A stretch of 64,000 nucleotides of DNA from Streptomyces sp. NBC_00414. Its GTDB lineage: Bacteria; Actinomycetota; Actinomycetes; Streptomycetales; Streptomycetaceae. Shown here piece after piece: positions 1 to 8,020 of this stretch (the first letter of the stretch is position 1; each line of letters opens with the position of its first letter). The notes beneath the pieces were generated by a model, which made no database searches, was not told where the DNA came from, and saw only the letters and a program-made list of their open reading frames with translations. Both the position numbers and the translations under genes were made by a program. The stretch is from assembly GCF_036038375.1 (NCBI RefSeq), contig NZ_CP107935.1, positions 4,650,001 through 4,714,000 on the forward strand, given 5' to 3'.

Positions 1-517
1 CACTGCTGAACGGCGCCCCCTCGGGGGACACCGCCTGCACCCGGATCGACGCGGACGCGGCGCGCAGCGCGTTCACCGTGCCGGTGAAGCTCAGCCGCTG
101 CCCGGCTTCGACGTCGAGGGTCCGCTCGGCGGCGTTGACCGCTCCGTACGTCTCCGGCCTGGCGGAGTTCCTGCGCTCCCGCTCGAATCCGGCCGGCGCC
201 TCGCGCCATGTCAGGGTCGCGGGCAGTTCCACCTTCAGCGTCACGTCGTCCAGCGCGGCCGAGGACGTGAGGTCGACGGTGAGCGTGGCGTCGCCTCCCA
301 CGGCGGGCGCGCGGTCGAGTTCGGCGTCGACGTCGAGACAGCGGGTCCATTCGCCGCCGCCGAGGGTGCACCGGGTCTCGGGCGCCGGGGCCTCGGCGGC
401 CCGGACGGGTGCCGGGGCCGCCTGGACGCCCGGGGCCCAGGCGAGGGCGAGGGCCGCCGTGGTGGCGGCGACCGCGCCCAGTACCGTCCGTCTTCTTCCT
501 CTTTCTCTTCCTCTCAT
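1..517 (-). CDS. Secreted protein, N-terminal part only
   Basis: The reading frame starts with ATG at 517 on the minus strand and leaves the window at base 1, so only about 172 residues are visible. The N-terminus is strongly basic (MRGRERGRRRTVLG), followed by a hydrophobic Ala/Leu core and an AWAPGVQAAPA region, which is a typical Sec signal peptide with cleavage near residue 33. The mature part starts with an ETRCTLGGGEWTRCLDV segment holding two cysteines that could form a disulfide, then alternating hydrophobic residues suggesting a beta-sandwich. I do not recognise the family and the C-terminus is missing. A GGGGAACAG stretch just before the ATG is a weak ribosome site. Confidence 0.65.
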   Translation of the reverse strand, partial: MRGRERGRRRTVLGAVAATTAALALAWAPGVQAAPAPVRAAEAPAPETRCTLGGGEWTRCLDVDAELDRAPAVGGDATLTVDLTSSAALDDVTLKVELPATLTWREAPAGFERERRNSARPETYGAVNAAERTLDVEAGQRLSFTGTVNALRAASASIRVQAVSPEGAPFSS

Positions 518-641
518 CTGTTCCCCCTGGAACCAGTAATGATTTGGTCATGACAAGGCTCGTCAGTAACCGGAGATCACCACAAGGCTTACATTCGGCC
601 CATCGGGGAACAGCCGCCTCCTCAGCGGTGACCGGGGCGCC

Positions 642-1871
642 TCACTCCTGCTTCGCCGACGCCCACAGGCCGTCCTCCGTCAGCCCCAGCAGCTCGATCG
701 CGTTGCGGCGGACGATCCGGTCGACGACGTCCGCGTCCAGGTGGCCCATCTGGGCCTCGCCGACCTGCCGCGACTCGGGCCAGGTGGAGTCGGAGTGGGG
801 ATAGTCGGTCTCGTACAGGACGTTCCCGACCCCGATGGCGTCCAGGTTCTTCAGCCCGAAGGCGTCGTCGAAGAAGCAGCCGAAGACGTGCTCGGTGAAG
901 AGTTCGGAGGGCGGACGGTGGACCTTGTCGGCGACGCCGCCCCAGGCGCGGTTCTCCTCCCACACCACGTCGGCGCGTTCGAGGATGTAGGGGATCCAGC
1001 CGATCTGGCCCTCCGCGTACATGACCTTCAGGTTCGGGAAGCGCTCGAACTTGCCGCTCATCAGCCAGTCGACCATCGAGAAGCAGCAGTTGGCGAAGGT
1101 GATGGTGGAGCCGACGGCGGGCGGCGCGTCCGCCGAGGTGGAGGGCATCCGGCTGCTCGACCCGATGTGCATGGCGATGACCGTGCCGGTCTCGTCGCAG
1201 GCGGCGAGGAACGGATCCCATTCGTCCGTATGAACGGAGGGCAGTCCGAGGTGCGGAGGTATCTCGGAGAAGGCGACGGCCCGCACTCCGCGGGAGGCGT
1301 TGCGCCGCACCTCCCGGGCAGCGAGCTCCGGGTCCCACAGAGGGATGAGCGTGAGCGGTATCAGCCGGCCCCGGGCCTCGGGCCCGCACCACTCGTCGAC
1401 CATCCAGTCGTTGTAGGCCCGCACCGAGAGGAGCCCCAGTTCACGGTCCGCGGCCTCGGTGAACGTCTGGCCGCAGAAGCGGGGGAAGGTCGGGAAGCAG
1501 AGGGCGGACTGGACGTGGTTGACGTCCATGTCGGCGAGGCGCTGCGGGACGTCGAACGAGCCCGGGCGCATCTGCTCGTACGTGATGATCTCCAGCTTGA
1601 TCTCGTCCCTGTCGTATCCGACGGCGGTGTCGAGGCGGGTGAGCGGGCGGTGAAGGTCCTCGTAGACCCACCAGTCGCCGATCGGCCCGTCGTCGCCGGG
1701 ACTGCCCATGACGGGAGCGAACTTCCCGCCCAGGAAGGTCATTTCCTTCAGGGGGGCGCGCACGACGCGCGGTCCCTGGTCCTGATACTTCGACGGGAGC
1801 CGGTCCCGCCAGACGTTGGGGGGCTCCACCGTGTGGTCGTCCACCGAGATGATCTTCGGGAAGGTCTCCAT
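642..1871 (-). CDS. Amidohydrolase-2 family metal-dependent hydrolase/decarboxylase
   Basis: A 409-residue protein of the amidohydrolase-2 (TIM-barrel) family, the group that includes ACMSD-type decarboxylases and ring-opening hydrolases. Visible family signs are the N-terminal ISVDDHTVEPP strand that normally carries the metal-binding motif (here DxHxxEP rather than HxH), an internal MHIGSS histidine motif, and a C-terminal YETDYPHSDSTWPES motif with the catalytic-type Asp. The length fits the family. The ATG at 1871 has no Shine-Dalgarno sequence, and a TACCGT -10 element at 1879-1884 would place the transcription start on or next to the ATG, so the transcript is probably leaderless. A CTGACG-N3-CGTCAG palindrome sits directly upstream, linking the gene to the acyl-CoA genes elsewhere in the window. 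The substrate is unknown. Confidence 0.85.
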   Translation of the reverse strand: METFPKIISVDDHTVEPPNVWRDRLPSKYQDQGPRVVRAPLKEMTFLGGKFAPVMGSPGDDGPIGDWWVYEDLHRPLTRLDTAVGYDRDEIKLEIITYEQMRPGSFDVPQRLADMDVNHVQSALCFPTFPRFCGQTFTEAADRELGLLSVRAYNDWMVDEWCGPEARGRLIPLTLIPLWDPELAAREVRRNASRGVRAVAFSEIPPHLGLPSVHTDEWDPFLAACDETGTVIAMHIGSSSRMPSTSADAPPAVGSTITFANCCFSMVDWLMSGKFERFPNLKVMYAEGQIGWIPYILERADVVWEENRAWGGVADKVHRPPSELFTEHVFGCFFDDAFGLKNLDAIGVGNVLYETDYPHSDSTWPESRQVGEAQMGHLDADVVDRIVRRNAIELLGLTEDGLWASAKQE

Positions 1872-1891
1872 GCGTTGTACGGTAGCGCTGA

Positions 1892-1907
1892 TCTGACGGT
1901 GCGTCAG
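1892..1907. promoter_or_regulatory. Palindromic operator, CTGACG-GTG-CGTCAG
   Basis: A perfect 6-bp inverted repeat with a 3-bp centre, preceded by T, located just upstream of the -10 (TACCGT on the minus strand) of the amidohydrolase gene. It belongs to a family of eleven sites in this window. Position over or next to the core promoter suggests repression, probably by a TetR-type protein (inference). Confidence 0.75.
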
Positions 1908-2095
1908 CTAGTGGAGAGCGATCTCCGGAATGCGCGGACCGAGCCGTGGGGTTGCGAGGAGGGGGTGTGGGCCCTGTGAGGGCTTGCGTGAATCTGGCAT
2001 GGCGGCCTGTGATCGGTGTCTCCCACGGCTGACGCATCCGCCATGAACAAGGCAAACTGGCCTGGTTGTCATGACGGTTCGGCAGGGGGACAGCG

Positions 2096-5053
2096 ATGGA
2101 CGGTGTACCGCGGGTACCGGAGCAGTGGAGTCCCGAGGAATCGGTGGCCCTGCGCTTCAGCGTGCTCGGCCCGGTGCGCGCCTGGCGCGGGGCACAGGCG
2201 CTGCCCACGGGCTCCCCTCAACAACGCGCCCTGCTGGCCGCCCTGTTGATCCGTGAGGGCCGGACGGCCACGGCAGGCGAGCTGATCGACGCCCTGTGGG
2301 GCGACGATCCACCCTCCCAGGCGCTGGCGGCCGTACGCACGTACGCCTCCCGGCTGCGCAAGATCCTCTCCCCCGGCGTCCTGGTCAGCGAGTCCGGCGG
2401 CTACGCGATCCGGCTCACCGACGCCTCCGGCGGGGGCGGCACCCTGGACCTCGCCCTGGCGCAGGAGCTGGCGGCCGACGCGGAGAAGGCGAAGAACGGC
2501 GGCGACCTCTGCCACGCGCGCGCCCTGCTGAACAAGGCGCTGAACCTGTGGGACGGGGAAGAGCTGGCGAGCGTTCCGGGCCCGTACGCGGAAGCCCAGC
2601 GCGCCCGGCTGCAGGAGTGGAAGCTCCAGCTCACCGAGACACGCCTGGACATGGACCTCGAACAGGGCTGCCACGCCGAGGCCGTCTCGGAACTCACCGC
2701 GCTCACCGCGGCGCACCCCCTGCGGGAGCGGCTGCGCGAACTGCTGATGCTGGCGCTGTACCGCTCGGGCCGGCAGGCGGAGGCCCTCGCCGCGTACGCG
2801 GACACCCGACGGCTGCTCGCGGACGAACTGGGCGTCGACCCCAGCCCGGACCTCCAGGAACTCCAGCAGCGCATCCTGCAGGCCGACCCCGGCCTCGCCG
2901 AACCCTCGGCGCCGCTGGTCACCGAGACCGCGGCCACCCCGGTACGCCCGGCCCAACTCCCCGCGACCGTCCCGGACTTCACCGGCCGCACATCCTTCGT
3001 GTCCGAACTGTGCGACGTCCTCGCGACCGCCGAGGGCCGCGTGATGGCGGTGTCCGCGCTGGCGGGCATCGGCGGCGTGGGCAAGACCACACTGGCCGTC
3101 CACGTCGCGCACCAGGCCCGCGGGGCCTTCCCCGACGGACAGCTGTACGTGGACCTGCAGGGCGCGGGCTCGCGGGCCGCCGCGCCTGAGGCGGTACTGG
3201 GCGCCTTCCTGCGCGCGCTCGGCACCGCGGACTCGGCCATTCCGGACTCCCTGGAGGAGCGGGCGGCCCTGTACCGCTCGGTGCTGGACGGCCGCCGGGT
3301 CCTGGTGCTCCTCGACAACGCCCGGGACGCGGCCCAGGTCCGGCCCCTGCTGCCCGGCACCGAGGGCTGCGCCGCGCTGGTGACCTCCCGGGTCCGGATG
3401 GTCGACCTGGCCGGCGCGCACCTGGTCGACCTCGACGTGATGTCGCCGGAGGAGGCGCTCCAGCTCTTCACGAAGATCGTCGGTACGGAACGGGTGGAGT
3501 CGGAGCGTCAGTCGGCGCTGGACGTCGTGGCGGCCTGCGGCTTCCTGCCGCTGGCCATCCGCATCGCCGCCTCCCGGCTGGCCGCCCGGCGCACCTGGAC
3601 CGTCTCGGTCCTGGCGGCGAAGCTCGCGGACGAGCGGCGCCGCCTGGACGAGCTCCAGGCCGGCGACCTGGCCGTGAAGGCCACCTTCGAGCTGGGCTAC
3701 GGGCAGCTGGAGTCGGCCCAGGCCCGCGCCTTCCGGCTGCTGGGTCTCGCGGACGGCCCGGACATGTCCCTGGCGGCGGCCGCCGCGGTCCTCGACCTGC
3801 CCGTCGAGGAGACCGAGGAACTGCTTGAGTCCCTCGTCGACACCTCGCTGCTGGAGTCGGCCGCGCCCGGCCGCTACCGCTACCACGACCTGGTCCGGCT
3901 CTACGCGCGTGCCTGCGCCGAGCGGGACGAGCAGCCACCGGGCGAGCGGGCCGCCGCGATGTCGCGCCTGCTCGACTTCTACCTGGCCACCGCCGCGGGC
4001 GTCTACGCGATCGAGCGGCCCGGCGACCGGCTGGTGGACCACCTGGAGACCACGGAGTACCCGGGGCTGACCTTCTCGGGAGGCAGCGCCGCCCTCGACT
4101 GGCTCTACACGGAGGCCGCGCCCCTGCTGGCCTGCGTACGGCAGTCGGCGGGTACGGATCTGCTGCGGCGGGCGGTGGACCTGCTGTGGGCCGCCAGGGA
4201 CCTCGCCGAGTCGGGAGCCAACTCCCATCAGTACGAGACGACCGCCAGGGCGATGTGCGACGCCACACGGGCCGCCGGGGACGCCCACGCGGAGGGCAGA
4301 GCGCGGACCACGCTGACCCACCCGCTGCTGGTGTCAGGGCGGATCCAGCAGGCGGCCGAGCAGGCCCAGCTCGCCCTGGAACTGGCCGCCTCCGCCCAGG
4401 ACGCCATGGCCATGAGCTGGGCGGCCAACGACCGCGGGCTCACGCTCATGCACCAGGACCAGTTCGCCAGCGGCAAGCCGTACTTCGAGCGGGCGATAGA
4501 GGGATACGCCGCGATCGGCAACAAGCCGCTCGAAGCGCTCAGCCTGTGCAACCTCTCGCGCGCGCACCTGGGAATGGGAAACATCCCCATGTCGGTGGAG
4601 ATCGCGCAGCGCGCCCTCTCGGCGTACCTGGAGATCGGCAAGACCCTGCGTCTCGCCAACGGCTACTTCACCCTGGGCATCGCCCTGGCCAGGGCGGGCC
4701 GGCACACCGAGTCGCTCAGCCAGCTCTCCGACGCCCTGTCCGTCTTCGGCAGCCACCGGCAGCGGCTCTGGGAGGGGACCACCAACTTCCGCATGGCCGA
4801 GGTGCATCTGGACGCCCGGCGGCCCGCCCAGGCCGCCCAGCACGCCGAGCAGGCACTCGCGCTCGGCTGTATCGGGGGCGACCGGATGCAGGGCGTCGTG
4901 CTGACGCTGCTCGGCCGGGCACTCACCATGCTGGGGCAGGTGGACCGGGCCAGGGCCTGCTGGCGCGAGGCGCTCAACCTGCTGGAGCAGAACGGCGGCT
5001 CCGCACAGGCCGAGGAGGTCCGGGCACTGCTCACACCTGCCACGGCCGCGTAG
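2096..5053 (+). CDS. afsR: AfsR-like SARP transcriptional regulator (BTAD, NB-ARC, TPR)
   Basis: A 985-residue regulator close in length to AfsR of S. coelicolor (about 993). Domains in order: OmpR-like winged helix (about 20-115), bacterial transcriptional activator domain (about 120-270), NB-ARC ATPase (about 295-600) with P-loop GIGGVGKTT at 324-332 and a LVLLDNARD Walker-B-type strand, then TPR-like helices to the C-terminus. In Streptomyces, AfsR is phosphorylated on Ser/Thr by AfsK, binds the afsS promoter with ATP dependence and stimulates antibiotic production. The ATG at 2096 follows GGGGGACAG. The assignment rests on the domain order, the immediately downstream afsS-like gene with AfsR-type direct repeats before it, and an afsK-like kinase at 21.8-24.2 kb. 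A paralogous large SARP remains possible but is less likely in this context. Confidence 0.9.
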   Translation: MDGVPRVPEQWSPEESVALRFSVLGPVRAWRGAQALPTGSPQQRALLAALLIREGRTATAGELIDALWGDDPPSQALAAVRTYASRLRKILSPGVLVSESGGYAIRLTDASGGGGTLDLALAQELAADAEKAKNGGDLCHARALLNKALNLWDGEELASVPGPYAEAQRARLQEWKLQLTETRLDMDLEQGCHAEAVSELTALTAAHPLRERLRELLMLALYRSGRQAEALAAYADTRRLLADELGVDPSPDLQELQQRILQADPGLAEPSAPLVTETAATPVRPAQLPATVPDFTGRTSFVSELCDVLATAEGRVMAVSALAGIGGVGKTTLAVHVAHQARGAFPDGQLYVDLQGAGSRAAAPEAVLGAFLRALGTADSAIPDSLEERAALYRSVLDGRRVLVLLDNARDAAQVRPLLPGTEGCAALVTSRVRMVDLAGAHLVDLDVMSPEEALQLFTKIVGTERVESERQSALDVVAACGFLPLAIRIAASRLAARRTWTVSVLAAKLADERRRLDELQAGDLAVKATFELGYGQLESAQARAFRLLGLADGPDMSLAAAAAVLDLPVEETEELLESLVDTSLLESAAPGRYRYHDLVRLYARACAERDEQPPGERAAAMSRLLDFYLATAAGVYAIERPGDRLVDHLETTEYPGLTFSGGSAALDWLYTEAAPLLACVRQSAGTDLLRRAVDLLWAARDLAESGANSHQYETTARAMCDATRAAGDAHAEGRARTTLTHPLLVSGRIQQAAEQAQLALELAASAQDAMAMSWAANDRGLTLMHQDQFASGKPYFERAIEGYAAIGNKPLEALSLCNLSRAHLGMGNIPMSVEIAQRALSAYLEIGKTLRLANGYFTLGIALARAGRHTESLSQLSDALSVFGSHRQRLWEGTTNFRMAEVHLDARRPAQAAQHAEQALALGCIGGDRMQGVVLTLLGRALTMLGQVDRARACWREALNLLEQNGGSAQAEEVRALLTPATAA

Positions 5054-5084
5054 CCGCCAGGCCCGTGACCATGCTGTTGCGGAC

Positions 5085-5106
5085 GTTCAGCATTCGTTTA
5101 TCTCCG
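5085..5106 (+). promoter_or_regulatory. Putative AfsR/PhoP binding direct repeats in the afsS promoter
   Basis: Two adjacent 11-bp direct repeats, GTTCAGCATTC and GTTTATCTCCG, each starting GTTYA. This matches the 11-bp periodicity and GTTCA core known for PhoP boxes and for AfsR sites upstream of afsS in S. coelicolor. A TCATAT-like -10 lies about 12-15 bp downstream (around 5118-5123), which is the close SARP-box/-10 arrangement used by SARP activators. Inference from pattern only. Confidence 0.55.
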
Positions 5107-5266
5107 CGCGGCACTCTCATATCTGTCACACCGTCGCGTCGGGGGGCAGACGGTCTGACCAGGAGCCAAACCGGCTGATGTGCGGCTCCGAACGCCCGTC
5201 CAGCGGCCCTCGGGGGAGTCTCTGGGCGGGCGTTCCTCACTCGTCAACACAACGGAGGACCAGCAC

Positions 5267-5512
5267 ATGAGCGACCGGACGAAGGACACGAACCCCACCG
5301 CGACGACGCAGGACAACGGGATGCCCACGCCGCCGGCGAAGGACCCGGTGGCCACTCCGCTCGACAACGGGATGCCCACGCCTCCCGCCGAGGACCCGGT
5401 CGTCACCCCGCTCGACAACGGGATGCCCACTCCTCCCGCCGAGAGCGACATCCGGACACTGGACAACGGCATGCCCGCCCCGCCCGCCCTGGGCCTCGAC
5501 GGCGGCAAGTAG
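5267..5512 (+). CDS. afsS: AfsS-like small repeat protein
   Basis: An 81-residue acidic, soluble protein made almost wholly of four repeats of DNGMPTPPA or DNGMPAPPA starting at residues 16, 33, 50 and 66, separated by 16-17 residues. AfsS (AfsR2) of S. coelicolor is a 63-residue protein with three repeats of a similar motif and lies directly downstream of afsR. It is the target of AfsR and a global stimulator of antibiotic synthesis with no known enzymatic activity. Here the gene starts 213 bp after afsR, behind AfsR-type direct repeats, with ACGGAGGACCAGCAC before the ATG. The extra repeat makes it longer than the classical protein. Function is inferred from position and repeat type. Confidence 0.82.
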   Translation: MSDRTKDTNPTATTQDNGMPTPPAKDPVATPLDNGMPTPPAEDPVVTPLDNGMPTPPAESDIRTLDNGMPAPPALGLDGGK

Positions 5513-5531
5513 ACCAATCTCCCGACGGGGA

Positions 5532-5570
5532 TCGGCCGCGGTGGCGCGGAGGGGGAGCCACCGCGGCCGA
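5532..5570 (+). terminator. Strong hairpin terminator after afsS
   Basis: A perfect 14-bp inverted repeat (TCGGCCGCGGTGGC at 5532-5545 and its complement at 5557-5570) with an 11-nt loop, 19 bp after the afsS stop codon. There is no T-run, as is common for GC-rich actinobacterial terminators. Confidence 0.8.
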
Positions 5571-5695
5571 AGTCTGTCCGGGGCAGGATCCGGCCGATCG
5601 GCGGCGCGAACCGTTTCGATGCGGCGGGACGTAACACCCGAACACCGGACCGGCGTTCTTCGGCGTCGGCGGTTCCCTCTCACCCAGGAGTCGGT

Positions 5696-5854
5696 ATGAC
5701 CCGCGCACAGAGGTTCCTCACCACGCTCACCCTGATACTCGGCGTCGGCGCCGTGGCCGCGAGCCCGGCACTGGCCGACAACTCCATGCCCGTGCCCGCG
5801 CCGGACGACACCGCGACCGTGACCGTGACCGTACCGGCCGTCCCGGCGCCCTGA
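5696..5854 (+). CDS. Small secreted peptide with an AfsS-type DNxMPxP motif
   Basis: A 52-residue open frame starting at ATG 5696 behind CCAGGAGTCGGT, a good ribosome site. Residues 1-27 form a signal peptide (basic MTRAQR, hydrophobic LTTLTLILGVGAVAA core, AxA-type cleavage at SPALA). The predicted mature peptide is about 25 residues, starts DNSMPVPAP and continues with Thr/Val and Pro-rich sequence. The first mature residues repeat the DNxMPxP motif that fills AfsS just upstream. I know of no function. Its place between the afsS terminator and its own hairpin suggests a separate transcript. A hypothetical gene also lies between afsS and afsK in S. coelicolor; whether it is the same gene needs comparison. 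Confidence 0.65.
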   Translation: MTRAQRFLTTLTLILGVGAVAASPALADNSMPVPAPDDTATVTVTVPAVPAP

Positions 5855-5871
5855 CGGACCGCCACCACGGC

Positions 5872-5907
5872 AGGGCCGAGTCCGCGGCATCCACCCGGCT
5901 CGGCCCT
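5872..5907 (+). terminator. Hairpin after the small secreted peptide gene
   Basis: Arms AGGGCCGAG (5872-5880) and CTCGGCCCT (5899-5907) pair perfectly over 9 bp around an 18-nt loop, 17 bp after the stop codon of the peptide gene. Confidence 0.5.
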
Positions 5908-6007
5908 TCGTCGTGCCCGGCGGGCGTCCGCGGTACGGCCGGAAGTCGCCGCCGGTGTGCTCAGCCCCTCGCGGGGACCGCCCGCACGCCGTACTCTGCG
6001 CAGCACG

Positions 6008-6367
6008 ATGACAGCACAGCCCATCGAGCCCGGCAGACCTCTCGTTCCGCGGCCGGAACGGACACCCGGCGCCCTTCGCGCGGCCGTCCTCCGTGTTGCC
6101 CCGCATCGGCTGGCCGAGCTGGAGCGGGAGACCGACGGGGCCATCGCGGTCGCCGCGCGCACCGGGAGTCTCGGGCCGATCATCCAGCTTCTCGACAACT
6201 GGGCCGTCACCGTGGAGATCGCGCGGTTTCCGTCCACGGCGGCGCGGCTTCGCAAGGCCGAGCACACGGTGGGGGCCGTGGGGCGGGGGGCTCCCGCTCG
6301 GCGGGGAGCTCGGGACGAGATCCACGCGCTTCGGGCGGCGGCGCGGGAGTCGCTCAGCCGGGGCTGA
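6008..6367 (+). CDS. DUF6247-like small protein
   Basis: A 119-residue protein starting with MTAQPIEPGRPLVP. The middle part (about residues 20-75) shows the pattern RTPGALRAAVLRVAPHRLAE, then an acidic helix, then LLDNWAVTVEIARFPSTAARL, which I associate with the DUF6247 family of small actinobacterial proteins. Members are often found near toxin-antitoxin-like genes, but no partner is visible here. The C-terminal third is Arg/Ala rich. A longer upstream in-frame start exists but the ATG at 6008 fits the conserved region best. Function unknown. Confidence 0.6.
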   Translation: MTAQPIEPGRPLVPRPERTPGALRAAVLRVAPHRLAELERETDGAIAVAARTGSLGPIIQLLDNWAVTVEIARFPSTAARLRKAEHTVGAVGRGAPARRGARDEIHALRAAARESLSRG

Positions 6368-6461
6368 GCGGTTGCGTGTCCACGGGGCGGGGTTGTCGCG
6401 GCCCGGGGCGCCGCCTCGCGGCCCTTCCAGGCTTGGCCGGGTGGGATGTGCGGGTCCGCTC

Positions 6462-6616
6462 GCGCAGTTCCCCGCGCCCCTCAAGAGCCGGGGCCGGATC
6501 GCATATGCGGGGCCGTTGTCGCTGGACTCGCGCAGTTCCCCGCGCCCCTCAAGAGCCGGGGCCAGATCGCATGTGCGGGCCGTTGTCGCTGGACTCGCGC
6601 AGTTCCCCGCGCCCCT
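6462..6616 (+). repeat. Repeat block A: three copies of the GCGCAGTTCCCCGCGCCCCT element
   Basis: Three same-orientation copies start at 6462, 6530 and 6597, so the block is a roughly 67-bp tandem repeat whose spacers (CAAGAGCCGGGGCC and following) are also conserved. It lies in the 260-bp gap between two convergent genes and contains no gene. Confidence 0.85.
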
Positions 6617-6627
6617 TGTGTGGCTTG

Positions 6628-7821
6628 TTATGCGCAGAGTTCGTTGTCGATCAGGGTGTTCTGGGACTGTTGGGTGGAGGAGTCCGAGGAGCCGTCGCCT
6701 GTCGCGTTCAGGACCACCGTTCGGCGGCCGTCGGCGGTGACGCCGTCTCGGGTGGTGTAGCCGGGGATGTCGCCGCCGTGGCTGTAGTAGGAGCCGCCGC
6801 AGGTCAGCGGGATCTCCATCAGGCCGAGGCCGTAGCGGGCGCCGGCCCACCCGGGGTCCAGCTCCGGGGCCCGTACGGTCGTCTTCATCGCCGTCAGTTC
6901 CGCCGGGCGCAGCAGCCGGCCGCCGAGGAGCGCCTGGTAGAAGCGGGTCAGATCGGCCGTCGTACTGATCATGGCGCCCGCCGCACCGGCCGCCGAGGGG
7001 TTGAACTCGGTGACGTCGATCGGGTCCCCCGCCTCCCCGAAGCCGGAGTAGCCGTGCAGGTGGCGCCCGGGCATCCGGGAGTCCGTCGTCGGGGCGAGGG
7101 TGTGGCGCAGGCCCAGCGGGCGGATGACGCGCGCGGTGACCTCCTGCTGCCAGGTGCGCCCGGTGACCTTCTCGATGATCATTCCGGCGAGGGTGTAGTT
7201 GGTGTTGGAGTAGCTCCACCCGTCGCCGGGCGCGAAGTTCGGGGCGTGCTTCATCGCGATGCCGACCAGCTGCTCGGGTGTCCAGGTGGTGTAGCGGCCG
7301 GCCTCGTAGGCGGCCTTGCCGGTGAGCACGGGGAAGTCCCCCGTGTAGTCGAACAGTCCGCTGGTGTGCTGGAGCAGCTGCCGTACGGTGATCGCGCCGC
7401 CGTCGTTGCCGTGGCCGGAGACGGTTCCGGGCAGCCAGTGCTCCACGGTGTCGTCCAGCGACAGGCGTCCCTCGCCGACGAGTTGCAGCACCACCGTGGC
7501 GACGAACGTCTTGCTGGCGCTGGCGATCCGGAATCCGTCACCGGCGCGCGCGGCCTCGCCCGTGACCGTGTCGGCGACCCCGCCGGTGGCGGTGCGGGAG
7601 CCCCGCGGTCCCGTCGACCGGGCGACCACTCCCACCGTCCCGGTCTTCATGATCGCGTCCACGTCCGCCTGCAGCCTGCTGTGCGATGTGCCGTGCGCGG
7701 GCTTGACCGCGGGTTCGAGCGCGGACCCGGTCGCGCCCGCGGCGGGCAGGGTGAGGCCGATACCGGCCAGCGCGGTCACCAGTGTCGTGGCCAGCACTCG
7801 GGAGGTGGTCTTGGTCTTCAT
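6628..7821 (-). CDS. Secreted serine hydrolase (beta-lactamase / D-Ala-D-Ala carboxypeptidase type)
   Basis: The ATG at 7821 is preceded by GAGGAGC, giving 397 residues; an in-frame start 54 bp upstream would put extra residues before the signal peptide. The signal peptide is about residues 1-30 (MKTKTTSRVL, then a hydrophobic core). Class C/PBP4-type motifs are clear: SASK at 101-104 (nucleophile Ser and Lys), YSNTNY in the middle and SHGGDIPGY near the end. These enzymes trim peptidoglycan or hydrolyse esters outside the cell. The neighbouring two-component system and ABC exporter suggest an envelope-stress setting, and a half-site of the exporter's operator lies upstream at 7955-7965. Confidence 0.88.
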   Translation of the reverse strand: MKTKTTSRVLATTLVTALAGIGLTLPAAGATGSALEPAVKPAHGTSHSRLQADVDAIMKTGTVGVVARSTGPRGSRTATGGVADTVTGEAARAGDGFRIASASKTFVATVVLQLVGEGRLSLDDTVEHWLPGTVSGHGNDGGAITVRQLLQHTSGLFDYTGDFPVLTGKAAYEAGRYTTWTPEQLVGIAMKHAPNFAPGDGWSYSNTNYTLAGMIIEKVTGRTWQQEVTARVIRPLGLRHTLAPTTDSRMPGRHLHGYSGFGEAGDPIDVTEFNPSAAGAAGAMISTTADLTRFYQALLGGRLLRPAELTAMKTTVRAPELDPGWAGARYGLGLMEIPLTCGGSYYSHGGDIPGYTTRDGVTADGRRTVVLNATGDGSSDSSTQQSQNTLIDNELCA

Positions 7822-7954
7822 GGGTCGCGGGCTCCTCGCCTGTCGGTCGGGCGGTCGTTGCGGTGTGACGACCACGCTAGGAACTCCGGCTGTGCGTCAC
7901 GATCAAGCAGGCAGGTCGATCGGAAGGGGGGCTTCCACCCCCACGCGGGTGGTG

Positions 7955-7965
7955 CCTGCTGTACC
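7955..7965. promoter_or_regulatory. Half operator upstream of the serine hydrolase
   Basis: CCTGCTGTACC is identical over 11 bp to the right half and centre of the perfect dyad at 10033-10050 before the ABC exporter genes. It lies in the 199-bp gap upstream of the serine hydrolase, about 135 bp from its ATG. Confidence 0.4.
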
Positions 7966-8020
7966 GGACCGGCCCCGACCTCGTACAACATGGCTGCGAT
8001 CAGGGCCTGGTGACGGTACG

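Noticed and set aside
586-597. GGCTTACATTCG at 586-597 identical to 42669-42680 in the TetR promoter
   Set aside because: The 586 copy lacks the second half of the dyad and a matching promoter layout; a single 12-bp match is likely chance.
2069-4321. Very long open frame on the minus strand opposite afsR
   Set aside because: Its translation is Arg/Gly/Gln rich without any family pattern and arises from the third-position GC bias of the afsR gene on the other strand.
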